Assembly: GCA_947589615.1 (NCBI GenBank)
Contig: CANQBU010000073.1
Span: 1-6,222 of the forward strand
Length of the DNA: 6,222 nt
From: an uncultured Clostridia bacterium
GTDB taxonomy: Bacteria > Bacillota > Clostridia > Christensenellales > UBA1242
Direction: 5' to 3'
The position numbers were made by a program, and so were the translations under genes. Below are positions 1 through 5,170 of this stretch, in pieces (position 1 is the stretch's first letter; every line of letters starts with the position of its first letter). Below the pieces are notes generated by a model. It made no database searches. It saw nothing but the letters and a program-made list of their open reading frames with translations, and was not told where the DNA came from.

Positions 1-756
1 CTGTGTCTGCTTATAGCCTTCCGGTATTCTTACTCCTGCCTGTGTCAGCTCCCTTGCAATGGCACGATGGCTCATACCCTCCTTTGCCATTGCAAAAATC
101 CTTCTTACAATCTCAGCCGCAGGCTCATCTATCACAAGCTTATGCCCCTCATCCGTTTTCACGCTGCTGTAACCATAAGGTGCATGACCAAGCACACTAC
201 CTCTTTCCATACAGCTTTGAAATGCAGAAGTGATACGCTTGGATACATCCTTTGCGTACATATCATTCACAAGGTTCATAAGGGAAATCCCAAGTCCCTT
301 ATTACCATTACAATCCTCTACCGTGTCAAAATGGTCGTTTACGGAAATAAACCTCACTCCCAAGAAGGGCAGTATAGTTTCTATATAATTGCCTGTTTCC
401 AGATAATCACGTCCAAATCGGGACAAATCCTTTACAATAATGCAGTCAATCTTTCCTGCCCTTACATCATCCATCATTCGCATAAAATCTGCTCTTGTAA
501 AAGTAGTTCCCGACACACCTCTGTCATAATACTTCTGATAATGGGCAAGCTCCGGTCTGTCCTTGATGAAATTCTCCATAATCAGAAACTGGCTCTCTAT
601 GGAATCACTCTTCCTGCCCTCCTTCTCCACTGACAGTCTGGCATATAGTGCCACATGATACTGTTTACCCGTTGCAGTGTATGTTACAGAATTATCCGCA
701 TCAGAGGATGAAGCTCTGTTCGCAAGTGCATTAAATCTTCCTTCTTTCCTTGCCAT
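1..756 (-). CDS. Large serine recombinase 2 (3' end outside window)
   Basis: Site-specific DNA recombinase of the large serine family, which cuts and rejoins DNA through a serine-DNA link to move an element in or out. Only the first 252 residues are present; the frame is still open at the left edge and family members are usually about 500-560 residues. Seen: the catalytic motif YARLS with the nucleophile at Ser42, then DRGVSGTTFTR (78-88) and IVKDLSRFGRD (107-117) with the active-site arginines, followed by the start of the Recombinase domain (about 190 on, HAPYGYSS). An extra N-terminal tail of about 32 residues precedes the resolvase fold. The ATG at 754-756 is chosen because GGGAGGTG (764-771) lies 7 bases upstream, inside the end of the preceding recombinase gene. 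The gap to that gene is one base, so the two are almost surely co-transcribed and translationally coupled. The zinc ribbon and coiled coil expected further on cannot be checked. Confidence 0.93.
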   Translation of the reverse strand, partial: MARKEGRFNALANRASSSDADNSVTYTATGKQYHVALYARLSVEKEGRKSDSIESQFLIMENFIKDRPELAHYQKYYDRGVSGTTFTRADFMRMMDDVRAGKIDCIIVKDLSRFGRDYLETGNYIETILPFLGVRFISVNDHFDTVEDCNGNKGLGISLMNLVNDMYAKDVSKRITSAFQSCMERGSVLGHAPYGYSSVKTDEGHKLVIDEPAAEIVRRIFAMAKEGMSHRAIARELTQAGVRIPEGYKQTQ

Positions 757-757
757 C

Positions 758-2440
758 CTAGGACACCTCCCTCATAGGTAAGCCGGAAGCAGTCACAACT
801 GCTCCAACTGATTCTGCTTCCAGTTCATCCTTTACAAGTTCAACAGCCTTTGCCATCTCATTACGGTACTTAAATACAATCTTTACCGTCTTATCCTCAT
901 ACACTAAAATCTTGTCAATCAGGGAAACTAAAAGCATTCTGTCCAGCTTTTCTATTTCCATATTTTCACGAAACTCCTCAAGCCACTGACCTGCGGCAAT
1001 TCCATTCTCATAGATGGATTTTACGGTATTCTCCTGCACCTTTATCGCCTGTGCAACCTCTGCAAGCTTGTTACTGTAAATCTCCCTGTACTGATTAAAC
1101 TGCTCCTGTGTGATGAGCTTTTCCTGCAAATCTGCATAAAGGGAAGATTTCATGGCGCTGTATTCCTGCTCCTTTTCCCTAAGCTGTGCAATCTCCTTAT
1201 CCCTGTTCAATGCCTCCTCAAAGTTTACCTGCTTCTCATCAAGGATGGCTAACAGCTTCTTTGTATCCGTAAGCTGCTTCACATACTTTCTGACCTCTCC
1301 TAAAACAATCTCATTCAGCACATCCACCTTGATACTGTGTCTGCTACATTCCTTTCCACGATTATAGCCGGAGCAGATATAGTATTCATTCACGGTATCC
1401 TTATAAGAAACCTTCCTGCTTACCATTCCCCTGCCGCAGTCACCACAGAAAAGAAGTCCGGCATAAAGCTTCGGCTCTGCCTTGCTTTCCTTTGCTCTTG
1501 TGTCACGCTTCAAAAGCTCCTGCACCGCCTTAAAATCCGCTTCCGTAATAATAGGTTCATGATTATTCTCCACCCGAATCCACTGAGATTTTGGCTTTTC
1601 TATGATCTTTTTCACCTTATAGCTTACCTTTTCACGCTTCCCCTGCTCCAGAACACCGATATAAATCTCGTTAGAAAGGATGCGTAAAACTGCCTTGGGT
1701 GTCCACTTTGCCTCCGGATTTCTTTGAAAGCTGGTCTTAAACTTTTCCCCATGAACTTTTTTATACTCCGCCGGAGACAAAGTTCCTCTTTCATTCAGCT
1801 TTGCCGCAATGGAATTGGCACTAAGTCCCATCAGCTTCCATGCAAAAATATCCTGAACCACCCTAGCCGCTTCCTCGTCAGGAACAATCTTATTTTTGTC
1901 CTGCTCGTCCTTCTTATAGCCATAGCAGACAAAGGCTCCGATATACTCCCCATTCATTCTCTTTGCCTGCTGGTTACTGCGGGATTTGATGGAAATATCC
2001 CTGCAATAGCTTTCGTTCACAAAGTTTTTGACGGGTACAATCATATACCTGTCACTGCTGTTTGCCGTAAGACTGTCATAATTATCGTTTATAGCAATAA
2101 ACCTGACATTCTTCTGCGGAAAATACTTCTGGATATAATTACCTGCACCGATGGATTCTCGCCCAAGTCTGGATAAATCCTTGACGATGATACAGTCAAT
2201 CTCTCCGCTTTCCACCATGGAAATCATTTCCTGAAAGGCTGGTCTTTCATAATCCGTACCGGAAAAACCGTCATCACAGACCTCCCTCACAAGCTCTACA
2301 TCCGGAAGCCCACGTACAAAGCTTTCTATCATCATACGCTGGCTTTTGATACTGTTACTTTCATCCGTAGCTCCACGCTTATCCTCATCTTCCCTTGAAA
2401 GGCGAAGATAGGCACAGGCACGGTATATTCTGTCATTCAT
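758..2440 (-). CDS. Large serine recombinase 1 (complete, 560 aa)
   Basis: Complete large serine recombinase, likely the integrase/excisionase of a mobile element. Seen from the N-terminus: YLRLS with catalytic Ser15; GFSGTDYERPAF (58-69); IVKDLSRLGRE (85-95) with active-site arginines; Recombinase domain from about 150, including WTPKAVLRILSNEIYIGVL (246-264); a zinc ribbon with Cys332, Cys335, Cys356 and Cys365; a charged coiled coil at about 395-480; and a C-terminal LIDKILVYEDKTVKIVFKY segment (507-525) like the DUF4368 tail of clostridial transposon recombinases. Length is normal. The ATG at 2440 is preferred over in-frame TTG 2482 and ATG 2479, because AAAGGAG (2447-2453) lies 6 bases before it and because the 14 extra residues would be encoded across a hairpin. 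TnpX of Tn4451-type elements is the closest known style, but no specific name is justified. It shares the IDCIIVKDLSR core with the downstream recombinase, so the two are paralogues. Confidence 0.96.
   Translation of the reverse strand: MNDRIYRACAYLRLSREDEDKRGATDESNSIKSQRMMIESFVRGLPDVELVREVCDDGFSGTDYERPAFQEMISMVESGEIDCIIVKDLSRLGRESIGAGNYIQKYFPQKNVRFIAINDNYDSLTANSSDRYMIVPVKNFVNESYCRDISIKSRSNQQAKRMNGEYIGAFVCYGYKKDEQDKNKIVPDEEAARVVQDIFAWKLMGLSANSIAAKLNERGTLSPAEYKKVHGEKFKTSFQRNPEAKWTPKAVLRILSNEIYIGVLEQGKREKVSYKVKKIIEKPKSQWIRVENNHEPIITEADFKAVQELLKRDTRAKESKAEPKLYAGLLFCGDCGRGMVSRKVSYKDTVNEYYICSGYNRGKECSRHSIKVDVLNEIVLGEVRKYVKQLTDTKKLLAILDEKQVNFEEALNRDKEIAQLREKEQEYSAMKSSLYADLQEKLITQEQFNQYREIYSNKLAEVAQAIKVQENTVKSIYENGIAAGQWLEEFRENMEIEKLDRMLLVSLIDKILVYEDKTVKIVFKYRNEMAKAVELVKDELEAESVGAVVTASGLPMREVS
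764..771 (-). promoter_or_regulatory. Ribosome binding site of recombinase 2, inside recombinase 1
   Basis: GGGAGGTG lies within the last codons of recombinase 1, 7 bases before the ATG at 756. The TAG stop (758-760) and this ATG are separated by a single G. Seen directly; translational coupling of the two recombinases, fixing their ratio, is the natural inference. Confidence 0.85.
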
Positions 2441-2446
2441 AATGTT

Positions 2447-2453
2447 CTCCTTT
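2447..2453 (-). promoter_or_regulatory. Ribosome binding site of recombinase 1
   Basis: AAAGGAG with a 6-base spacer to the ATG at 2440. It decides the start over the in-frame TTG at 2482 and ATG at 2479, which lack a comparable site. It sits three bases downstream of the hairpin at 2456-2476. Confidence 0.85.
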
Positions 2454-2455
2454 CC

Positions 2456-2476
2456 CGGTGGCAGAGTCTGCCACCG
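2456..2476 (-). promoter_or_regulatory. 9-bp hairpin just ahead of the recombinase 1 RBS
   Basis: Perfect inverted repeat, cggtggcag and ctgccaccg, with a 3-base loop. It lies between the stop of the 63-residue protein (2488) and the Shine-Dalgarno of recombinase 1. The stem is GC-rich but has no T-run after it on the minus strand, so a simple intrinsic terminator is unlikely. A role in mRNA processing or stability, or in tuning recombinase translation, is inferred. Confidence 0.6.
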
Positions 2477-2487
2477 CATCAAAATCT

Positions 2488-2679
2488 CTAGTATTTCAGC
2501 GAAGCGACTCGGTCAATATAGGCTGACAACAAATCCGTAATACTCTCTCCCGTATCCGAAAATGTGCTGATTACCTTGTATTCCCCATACTTGGTGGTAT
2601 GAATATCCCCGGCAAGCTCACAACCTACAGTTTCCTCTATCTCTTCACTGACAGCTTTTTGTTCTATCAGTTCGTTCAT
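2488..2679 (-). CDS. Small 63-aa protein ahead of the recombinases, TnpW-like
   Basis: Small acidic protein encoded immediately before recombinase 1, separated by 47 bases that carry a hairpin. The ATG at 2679 is chosen over an upstream in-frame start at 2730 because GGAGGAAG lies about 8 bases before it. The first half is rich in Glu (ELIEQKAVSEEIEETV). The second half has the pattern TTKYGEYKVISTFSDTGES (about 36-54) followed by a predicted helix (ITDLLSAYIDRV). A short YxVxSxF-type strand followed by a helix is typical of the small TnpW-type proteins (Pfam 'transposon-encoded protein TnpW') found next to TnpX-like recombinases. That match is by eye only and weak. Position and RBS support a real gene co-transcribed with the recombinases. 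A role as an accessory or directionality factor is possible but unproven. Confidence 0.72.
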   Translation of the reverse strand: MNELIEQKAVSEEIEETVGCELAGDIHTTKYGEYKVISTFSDTGESITDLLSAYIDRVASLKY

Positions 2680-2711
2680 TATATCTACTTCCTCCGTATT
2701 CACATAAATTA

Positions 2712-2742
2712 TGGAAACGCACTTCGACAAAGTGAATTTCCA
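2712..2742 (-). promoter_or_regulatory. Leader hairpin upstream of the 63-aa gene
   Basis: Outer arms tggaaa/tttcca (6 bp) and inner arms cactt/aagtg (5 bp) are separated by a 2x2 internal loop and close on a 5-base loop. It lies about 20 bases upstream of the GGAGGAAG site of the small gene, within its predicted 5' leader on the minus strand. There is no T-tract. Seen directly; any regulatory role is inferred. Confidence 0.5.
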
Positions 2743-2755
2743 CTAGAAATGCACC

Positions 2756-2971
2756 TCAATTCCGCTTCGCTTCATTTCGGTCGTGACATTCGTCACATAC
2801 TGACAAAAACATCTGTGTCTGTCTGTGCAAGCACAACAGCCAATCTGTTTTTATCAGTGCATTTCTCATTGTTAACACGCAAAGAAAGACCGCCTCCATG
2901 GCATCAGAGTCTTCCTGCGTACACAGTCCAAACAGATACATGGTATCTGCTTCTTTTACTCTGTCTGCCAT
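2756..2971 (-). CDS. Possible small ORF in the recombinase leader (71 aa)
   Basis: A 71-codon frame on the minus strand between the predicted leader promoter and the 63-residue gene. It begins MADRVKEADTMYLFGLCTQE, has a hydrophobic cysteine-containing middle, and ends with a basic/acidic tail (CDECHDRNEAKRN). Its ATG has only a weak upstream AAGTGA and no good Shine-Dalgarno. I do not recognise a family. The first half looks protein-like, but the length is within what chance allows and the DNA also contains inverted repeats (for example 2933-2949). It may be a minor gene, a decayed gene, or part of an untranslated structured leader. Confidence 0.28.
   Translation of the reverse strand: MADRVKEADTMYLFGLCTQEDSDAMEAVFLCVLTMRNALIKTDWLLCLHRQTQMFLSVCDECHDRNEAKRN
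2933..2949. repeat. 7-bp inverted repeat, 3-nt loop
   Basis: cagatac and gtatctg flank atg. It is a small perfect palindrome inside the leader of the recombinase set, at the 5' end of the doubtful 71-codon frame. It could be a hairpin or a protein-binding site; no function can be assigned. Confidence 0.4.
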
Positions 2972-2988
2972 GAAAAGCGGTCACTTAA

Positions 2989-3000
2989 TTAAATGTGCAT
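2989..3000 (-). CDS. Three-codon mini-ORF (Met-His-Ile-stop) with good RBS
   Basis: On the minus strand AGGAGAA (3009-3015) stands exactly 8 bases before ATG CAC ATT TAA. This is the best-placed Shine-Dalgarno in the intergenic region, yet it opens only three codons. The flanking GTGCA and TGCAC form a 5-bp hairpin that puts the Shine-Dalgarno in the loop. It may be a leader peptide start, a ribosome stand-by or stalling site, or the relic of a broken gene. Seen directly; function is inference. Confidence 0.3.
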   Translation of the reverse strand: MHI

Positions 3001-3176
3001 CTCTATTATTCTCCTGCACTCTCTATTGCTTTTTCATTCAAACATATTCAGTTTATACGGTCGCAAATCCGACATTCGGCTGGCTAGGCTCCCTGTCGGC
3101 ACCGGCAATCCGGCATTATCAGTTACGGTAATCTTTTTTATAGTGGAAGATACAACCACTGCAACCTGTGAGTCAG

Positions 3177-3205
3177 AGTATACATCAAAATCTCCCGACT
3201 GGCAA
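3177..3205 (-). promoter_or_regulatory. Sigma-A type promoter for the recombinase set
   Basis: TTGCCA (3200-3205) and TATACT (3177-3182) are separated by exactly 17 bases on the minus strand; each hexamer matches the consensus at five of six positions. Transcription would start near 3170 and cross a leader of about 490 nt before the 63-residue gene. A weaker candidate, TTGCAG-16-TATAAA, lies just downstream (3137-3164). No other strong minus-strand promoter was found closer to the recombinase genes. Confidence 0.55.
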
Positions 3206-3353
3206 GCGAACATTAAATAAAATTTGCTCGAACCTGTTCCTTCCGTCAGTTTAGGCGATAACGCACCTCCCCGGTCCGTCTGGCTGTGCCTTGATTCTAA
3301 GATATAACTCCTTCTCACTCAAACCAAATTAAGAGTAAAAGCTTCGATTCCTC

Positions 3354-3419
3354 ATGTTCCGTAAGGTAAAAGGCAAAGTTTCCCCAGGGACTTGTTTTGC
3401 ATCTTACCTTACGAAACAT
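3354..3419 (-). repeat. 66-nt near-perfect hairpin
   Basis: Arms of 16 bases (3354-3369 and 3404-3419; atgttccgtaaggtaa against its complement) with one mismatch, then a 3x3 symmetric internal loop, then a further gcaaa/tttgc stem (3373-3377 / 3396-3400). The single mismatch is C:A on the plus strand but becomes a G-U wobble if the minus strand is transcribed, which favours a minus-strand RNA. There is no T-run on either side, so it is not a typical terminator. It could be a structured RNA, a cruciform or recombination site, or a small miniature element. Confidence 0.65.
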
Positions 3420-3444
3420 TTGTGAAAAAGGAAGTTTGCTGTTC

Positions 3445-3690
3445 TCACCTTATGAAGAATGTTACCGTTTCAGGTAACCTTGCAGCCACTGCTTCTTTTT
3501 TATCATCCACAGCCTGCATGGGCCTCTTCTGCTCAAGATCCTCTCCCACCCTTTACGGAAGTGTCTGTTCTTCGCTCGTCCGTTACCGGAGTCCTGGCGT
3601 AAGTCTGTTGTTCTTCATAAGCAGCTATTCAGTTTGTTTAACGATAATCTCTACTCTGATTATCCGTTTTCGCTTTTGATTATAGTTGAC
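3445..3690 (-). pseudogene. Possible decayed coding tail with in-frame stops
   Basis: One minus-strand frame ends at TGA 3445-3447 and reads a protein-like tail of 35 residues (including EDLEQKRPMQAVDDKKEAVA) back to a TAA at 3553-3555. Continuing in the same frame gives SEEQTLP, another TAA at 3583-3585, and then further open stretches broken by a TAG. The alanine, glutamate and lysine content looks like a genuine soluble protein. I do not recognise the family and the open stretch is short, so this is a tentative relic of a gene displaced or decayed beside the element. Confidence 0.25.
3643..3664. repeat. Inverted repeat gataatc-N8-gattatc
   Basis: Perfect 7-bp arms with an 8-base spacer, about 20 bases upstream of the -35 box of the DUF6076 promoter. 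The flanks extend the symmetry imperfectly (aac on the left, cgtt on the right), and T-rich sequence follows on the plus strand. It may be a weak terminator insulating the promoter or a regulator site. Confidence 0.45.
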
Positions 3691-3714
3691 ATTTTCTATA
3701 AAATCAACTATTAT
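3682..3714 (+). promoter_or_regulatory. DUF6076 promoter overlapped by an operator-like palindrome
   Basis: TTGACA (3686-3691), a 17-base spacer, and TATTAT (3709-3714) make a near-consensus sigma-A promoter. An inverted repeat, atagttga (3682-3689) and tcaactat (3704-3711), with a 14-base spacer overlaps both hexamers. A repressor bound there would block RNA polymerase, so the DUF6076 gene is probably tightly regulated. The predicted start near 3721 leaves a leader of about 93 nt. Confidence 0.75.
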
Positions 3715-3744
3715 TCTTATAAATCGTATTGATAATCGCTATTT

Positions 3745-3797
3745 TATGTTTAACACTTTAACGATTTTCGCTATAAAATGCGATACTATGTTTAACA
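3745..3797 (+). repeat. Two tatgtttaaca direct repeats, 42 bp apart
   Basis: Exact 11-base copies at 3745-3755 and 3787-3797, start to start 42 bp, which is four turns of B-DNA. A shorter gtttaac copy is at 3636-3642 and a tttaacg at 3757-3763. They lie in the leader of the DUF6076 gene, the second ending just before its Shine-Dalgarno. This looks like an iterated regulator or recombinase binding site; function is inferred. Confidence 0.45.
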
Positions 3798-3813
3798 AAG
3801 AAAGGCTGATATT

Positions 3814-5124
3814 ATGGGCACTTACGAGAATTTTGAATCCATCAAGGATTTATTAGGATATGGAAAATTCACTACGGAAGAGATTATAGAAAGAGGACTT
3901 ATATCAGAGAAATATATTTCTGAGATTGAAAGAAGAATGGAGGAAGCAGCACACCTGCTCTGTCATTTCCCTATTGGATATACTTATGACAAAAACAAGA
4001 CCTCCCACTACCGGATTGCACTGAGCGAACAATTCCAGATATTAAAGGAATATCCTGCCGGTACAAGCATTCTTGATTTTATTGCATTGGATACAGAAGA
4101 GATTGTTTCTTACCTGAAAAATATGTATACTAACATCCATTCCTTAATTTTAGAAAAAGCAGATACACCGGATAAAGATGGATTCCACCTTCATATTTCA
4201 GATATTACAAAGAATGCAGTAGCTTCGACACTTAATGTGCTTCACAAAGACAATTTCTTTCTGTTTCTCATTAACTGCTGTTTCTTACAGTATGTAACAG
4301 AGGTTTTTATCTATAACTTTTATCCTTTTATCGCCCTTAAGCATTATAAAAAAATCCTGGGAGACGCTTTTTATTATGATGAAAGTACAGATTATCTCAA
4401 AGCAGACATGAAAGACAACGAAGACAGACTCTATGATATTAATAAATTTATTGACTATGGTATCCGTATGACTACCAAATTCATTGATTATCAGAAGGAT
4501 TTATTAACTGCTGATTTTGATATGCTTATGATGAAGGATAAGCTCTTTGCAGAATATGACACCTTGCAATACCTCTACCTTATGGAGTCAAAGGACAATA
4601 TGCGTGACACCTACACCAGCACCAGCTTCAACACCCATCTGATGCCGGTAGGCTTACACAAGTTTAATCATCTGGACGTTGTAAACAGAATCATAGATGA
4701 AAATATGGCTGTCCGTGAGGTTTGTGACATGAACTCCGTACAGGACTGGTTCCGCTATGAATTTATGTATCTTGCAAAGGGAAATGTTCTTTATAAGCAA
4801 TGTAAAAACTGCGGCAGATTCTTCATCCCTTCCGGCAGGTCTGACAGCGAGTATTGTGAACGAATTGATACTGCCAGTGGCAAGACCTGCAAAGAAGTAG
4901 GTGCCATCAACACCTTTGTAAAGAAGCATGAAAATGATGAAATCCATCAGGCGTACACAAAAGCATACCGCCGGATGGACTCCAGAAAACGTACTATGTA
5001 TATTTCCAAGAAGGAATTTACTGAATGGAGCAAAACTGCCCGTGAAAAGCGTAAACTCTGCGAAGATGGGCAGATTAGCCTTGAAGAATTTCAAGCATGG
5101 CTTGACGAGAGCAAGTGCCGATAA
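3814..5124 (+). CDS. DUF6076-like zinc-finger protein (436 aa)
   Basis: Cytoplasmic protein of unknown function. The C-terminal third carries Cys330, Cys333, Cys348 and Cys359 in a CxxC-14-C-10-C layout within YKQCKNCGRFFIPSGRSD and GKTCKEVG, which is what I associate with the clostridial DUF6076 family; this is by recall, not search. After it comes a basic stretch (AYRRMDSRKRTMYISKKEF, about 384-402) suited to nucleic-acid contact. The N-terminal 300 residues are mostly helical by eye, with a hydrophobic aromatic run at about 147-174 that is more likely a buried core than a membrane span. The ATG at 3814 is supported by AAAGG 8 bases upstream (3801-3805) and by a near-consensus promoter. It is divergent from the recombinase set and convergent with the export gene. 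A regulatory or defence role as element cargo is possible but not shown. Confidence 0.88.
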   Translation: MGTYENFESIKDLLGYGKFTTEEIIERGLISEKYISEIERRMEEAAHLLCHFPIGYTYDKNKTSHYRIALSEQFQILKEYPAGTSILDFIALDTEEIVSYLKNMYTNIHSLILEKADTPDKDGFHLHISDITKNAVASTLNVLHKDNFFLFLINCCFLQYVTEVFIYNFYPFIALKHYKKILGDAFYYDESTDYLKADMKDNEDRLYDINKFIDYGIRMTTKFIDYQKDLLTADFDMLMMKDKLFAEYDTLQYLYLMESKDNMRDTYTSTSFNTHLMPVGLHKFNHLDVVNRIIDENMAVREVCDMNSVQDWFRYEFMYLAKGNVLYKQCKNCGRFFIPSGRSDSEYCERIDTASGKTCKEVGAINTFVKKHENDEIHQAYTKAYRRMDSRKRTMYISKKEFTEWSKTAREKRKLCEDGQISLEEFQAWLDESKCR

Positions 5125-5136
5125 GCCCTTGCTCTC
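5107..5136. terminator. 9-bp inverted repeat across the DUF6076 stop codon
   Basis: gagagcaag (5107-5115) and cttgctctc (5128-5136), a perfect 9-bp stem with a 12-base loop that contains the TAA stop. Only a short pyrimidine stretch follows on the plus strand and there is no T-run, so it is at best a weak intrinsic terminator. It also falls in the gap where an element boundary is expected, so a recombination-related role is an alternative. Confidence 0.45.
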
Positions 5137-5137
5137 A

Positions 5138-5144
5138 CTCCTTT
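5138..5144 (-). promoter_or_regulatory. Orphan Shine-Dalgarno downstream of hlyD-like gene
   Basis: On the minus strand AAAGGAG lies about 27 bases after the TAG of the HlyD-like gene, the usual place for the next gene of an export operon. No start codon follows at a usable distance; instead the end of the DUF6076 gene begins. This suggests that the export operon was cut here. The motif is short and could be chance. Confidence 0.3.
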
Positions 5145-5170
5145 ATGTATAGTATGAATGACTATTCTTT

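Larger units (their letters stand above)
2972..3813. other. Long intergenic region between divergent units
   Basis: About 840 bases without a convincing gene, or about 1.1 kb if the 71-codon frame is not real. It contains, in order: the mini-ORF at 2989-3000; a minus-strand promoter at 3177-3205; the 66-nt hairpin at 3354-3419; a small hairpin gttacc/ggtaac at 3461-3478; a possible decayed minus-strand coding tail at 3445-3552; the inverted repeat at 3643-3664; the DUF6076 promoter with its palindrome at 3682-3714; and two tatgtttaaca repeats at 3745-3797. Longer open frames here, such as minus 3034-3318 and plus 3392-3679, lack ribosome binding sites and recognisable domains. No tRNA, rRNA or known riboswitch is evident to me. 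Confidence 0.6.

Noticed and set aside
147..174. Residues of the DUF6076 protein (numbers are amino-acid positions) as a transmembrane helix
   Set aside because: The run is aromatic and hydrophobic but interrupted by Cys, Asn, Gln and Glu and has no signal or partner helix; a buried core helix is more likely.
3..633. Plus-strand open frames of 76 and 188 codons
   Set aside because: They lie antisense to recombinase 2, whose motifs and RBS are clear on the minus strand; the plus-strand products have no recognisable domains or ribosome binding sites.
1152..2176. Plus-strand open frames inside recombinase 1
   Set aside because: Antisense shadows of a well-supported 560-residue recombinase.
2990..3030. 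Short tctctatt repeats as the start of a CRISPR-like array
   Set aside because: Only two imperfect copies with no regular spacer; no array structure anywhere in the window.
2898..3220. Plus-strand frames of 77 and 75 codons in the intergenic region
   Set aside because: No ribosome binding site, no promoter, hydrophobic low-information products, and overlap with each other and with leader structure.
3034..3318. Minus-strand frame of 94 codons (GTG start, tail RMSDLRPYKLNMFE) as a gene
   Set aside because: The tail looks somewhat protein-like, but no RBS precedes the GTG or the internal ATG, the family is unknown, and the best minus-strand promoter lies inside the frame. Left as unproven.
3392..3679. 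Plus-strand frame of 95 codons
   Set aside because: Serine- and leucine-rich product typical of an antisense frame, no RBS, and it overlaps the minus-strand tail that looks more like real coding.
4654..5152. Frames on both strands overlapping the DUF6076 gene's 3' half
   Set aside because: Shadows of the DUF6076 gene, which has its own promoter, RBS and cysteine motif.
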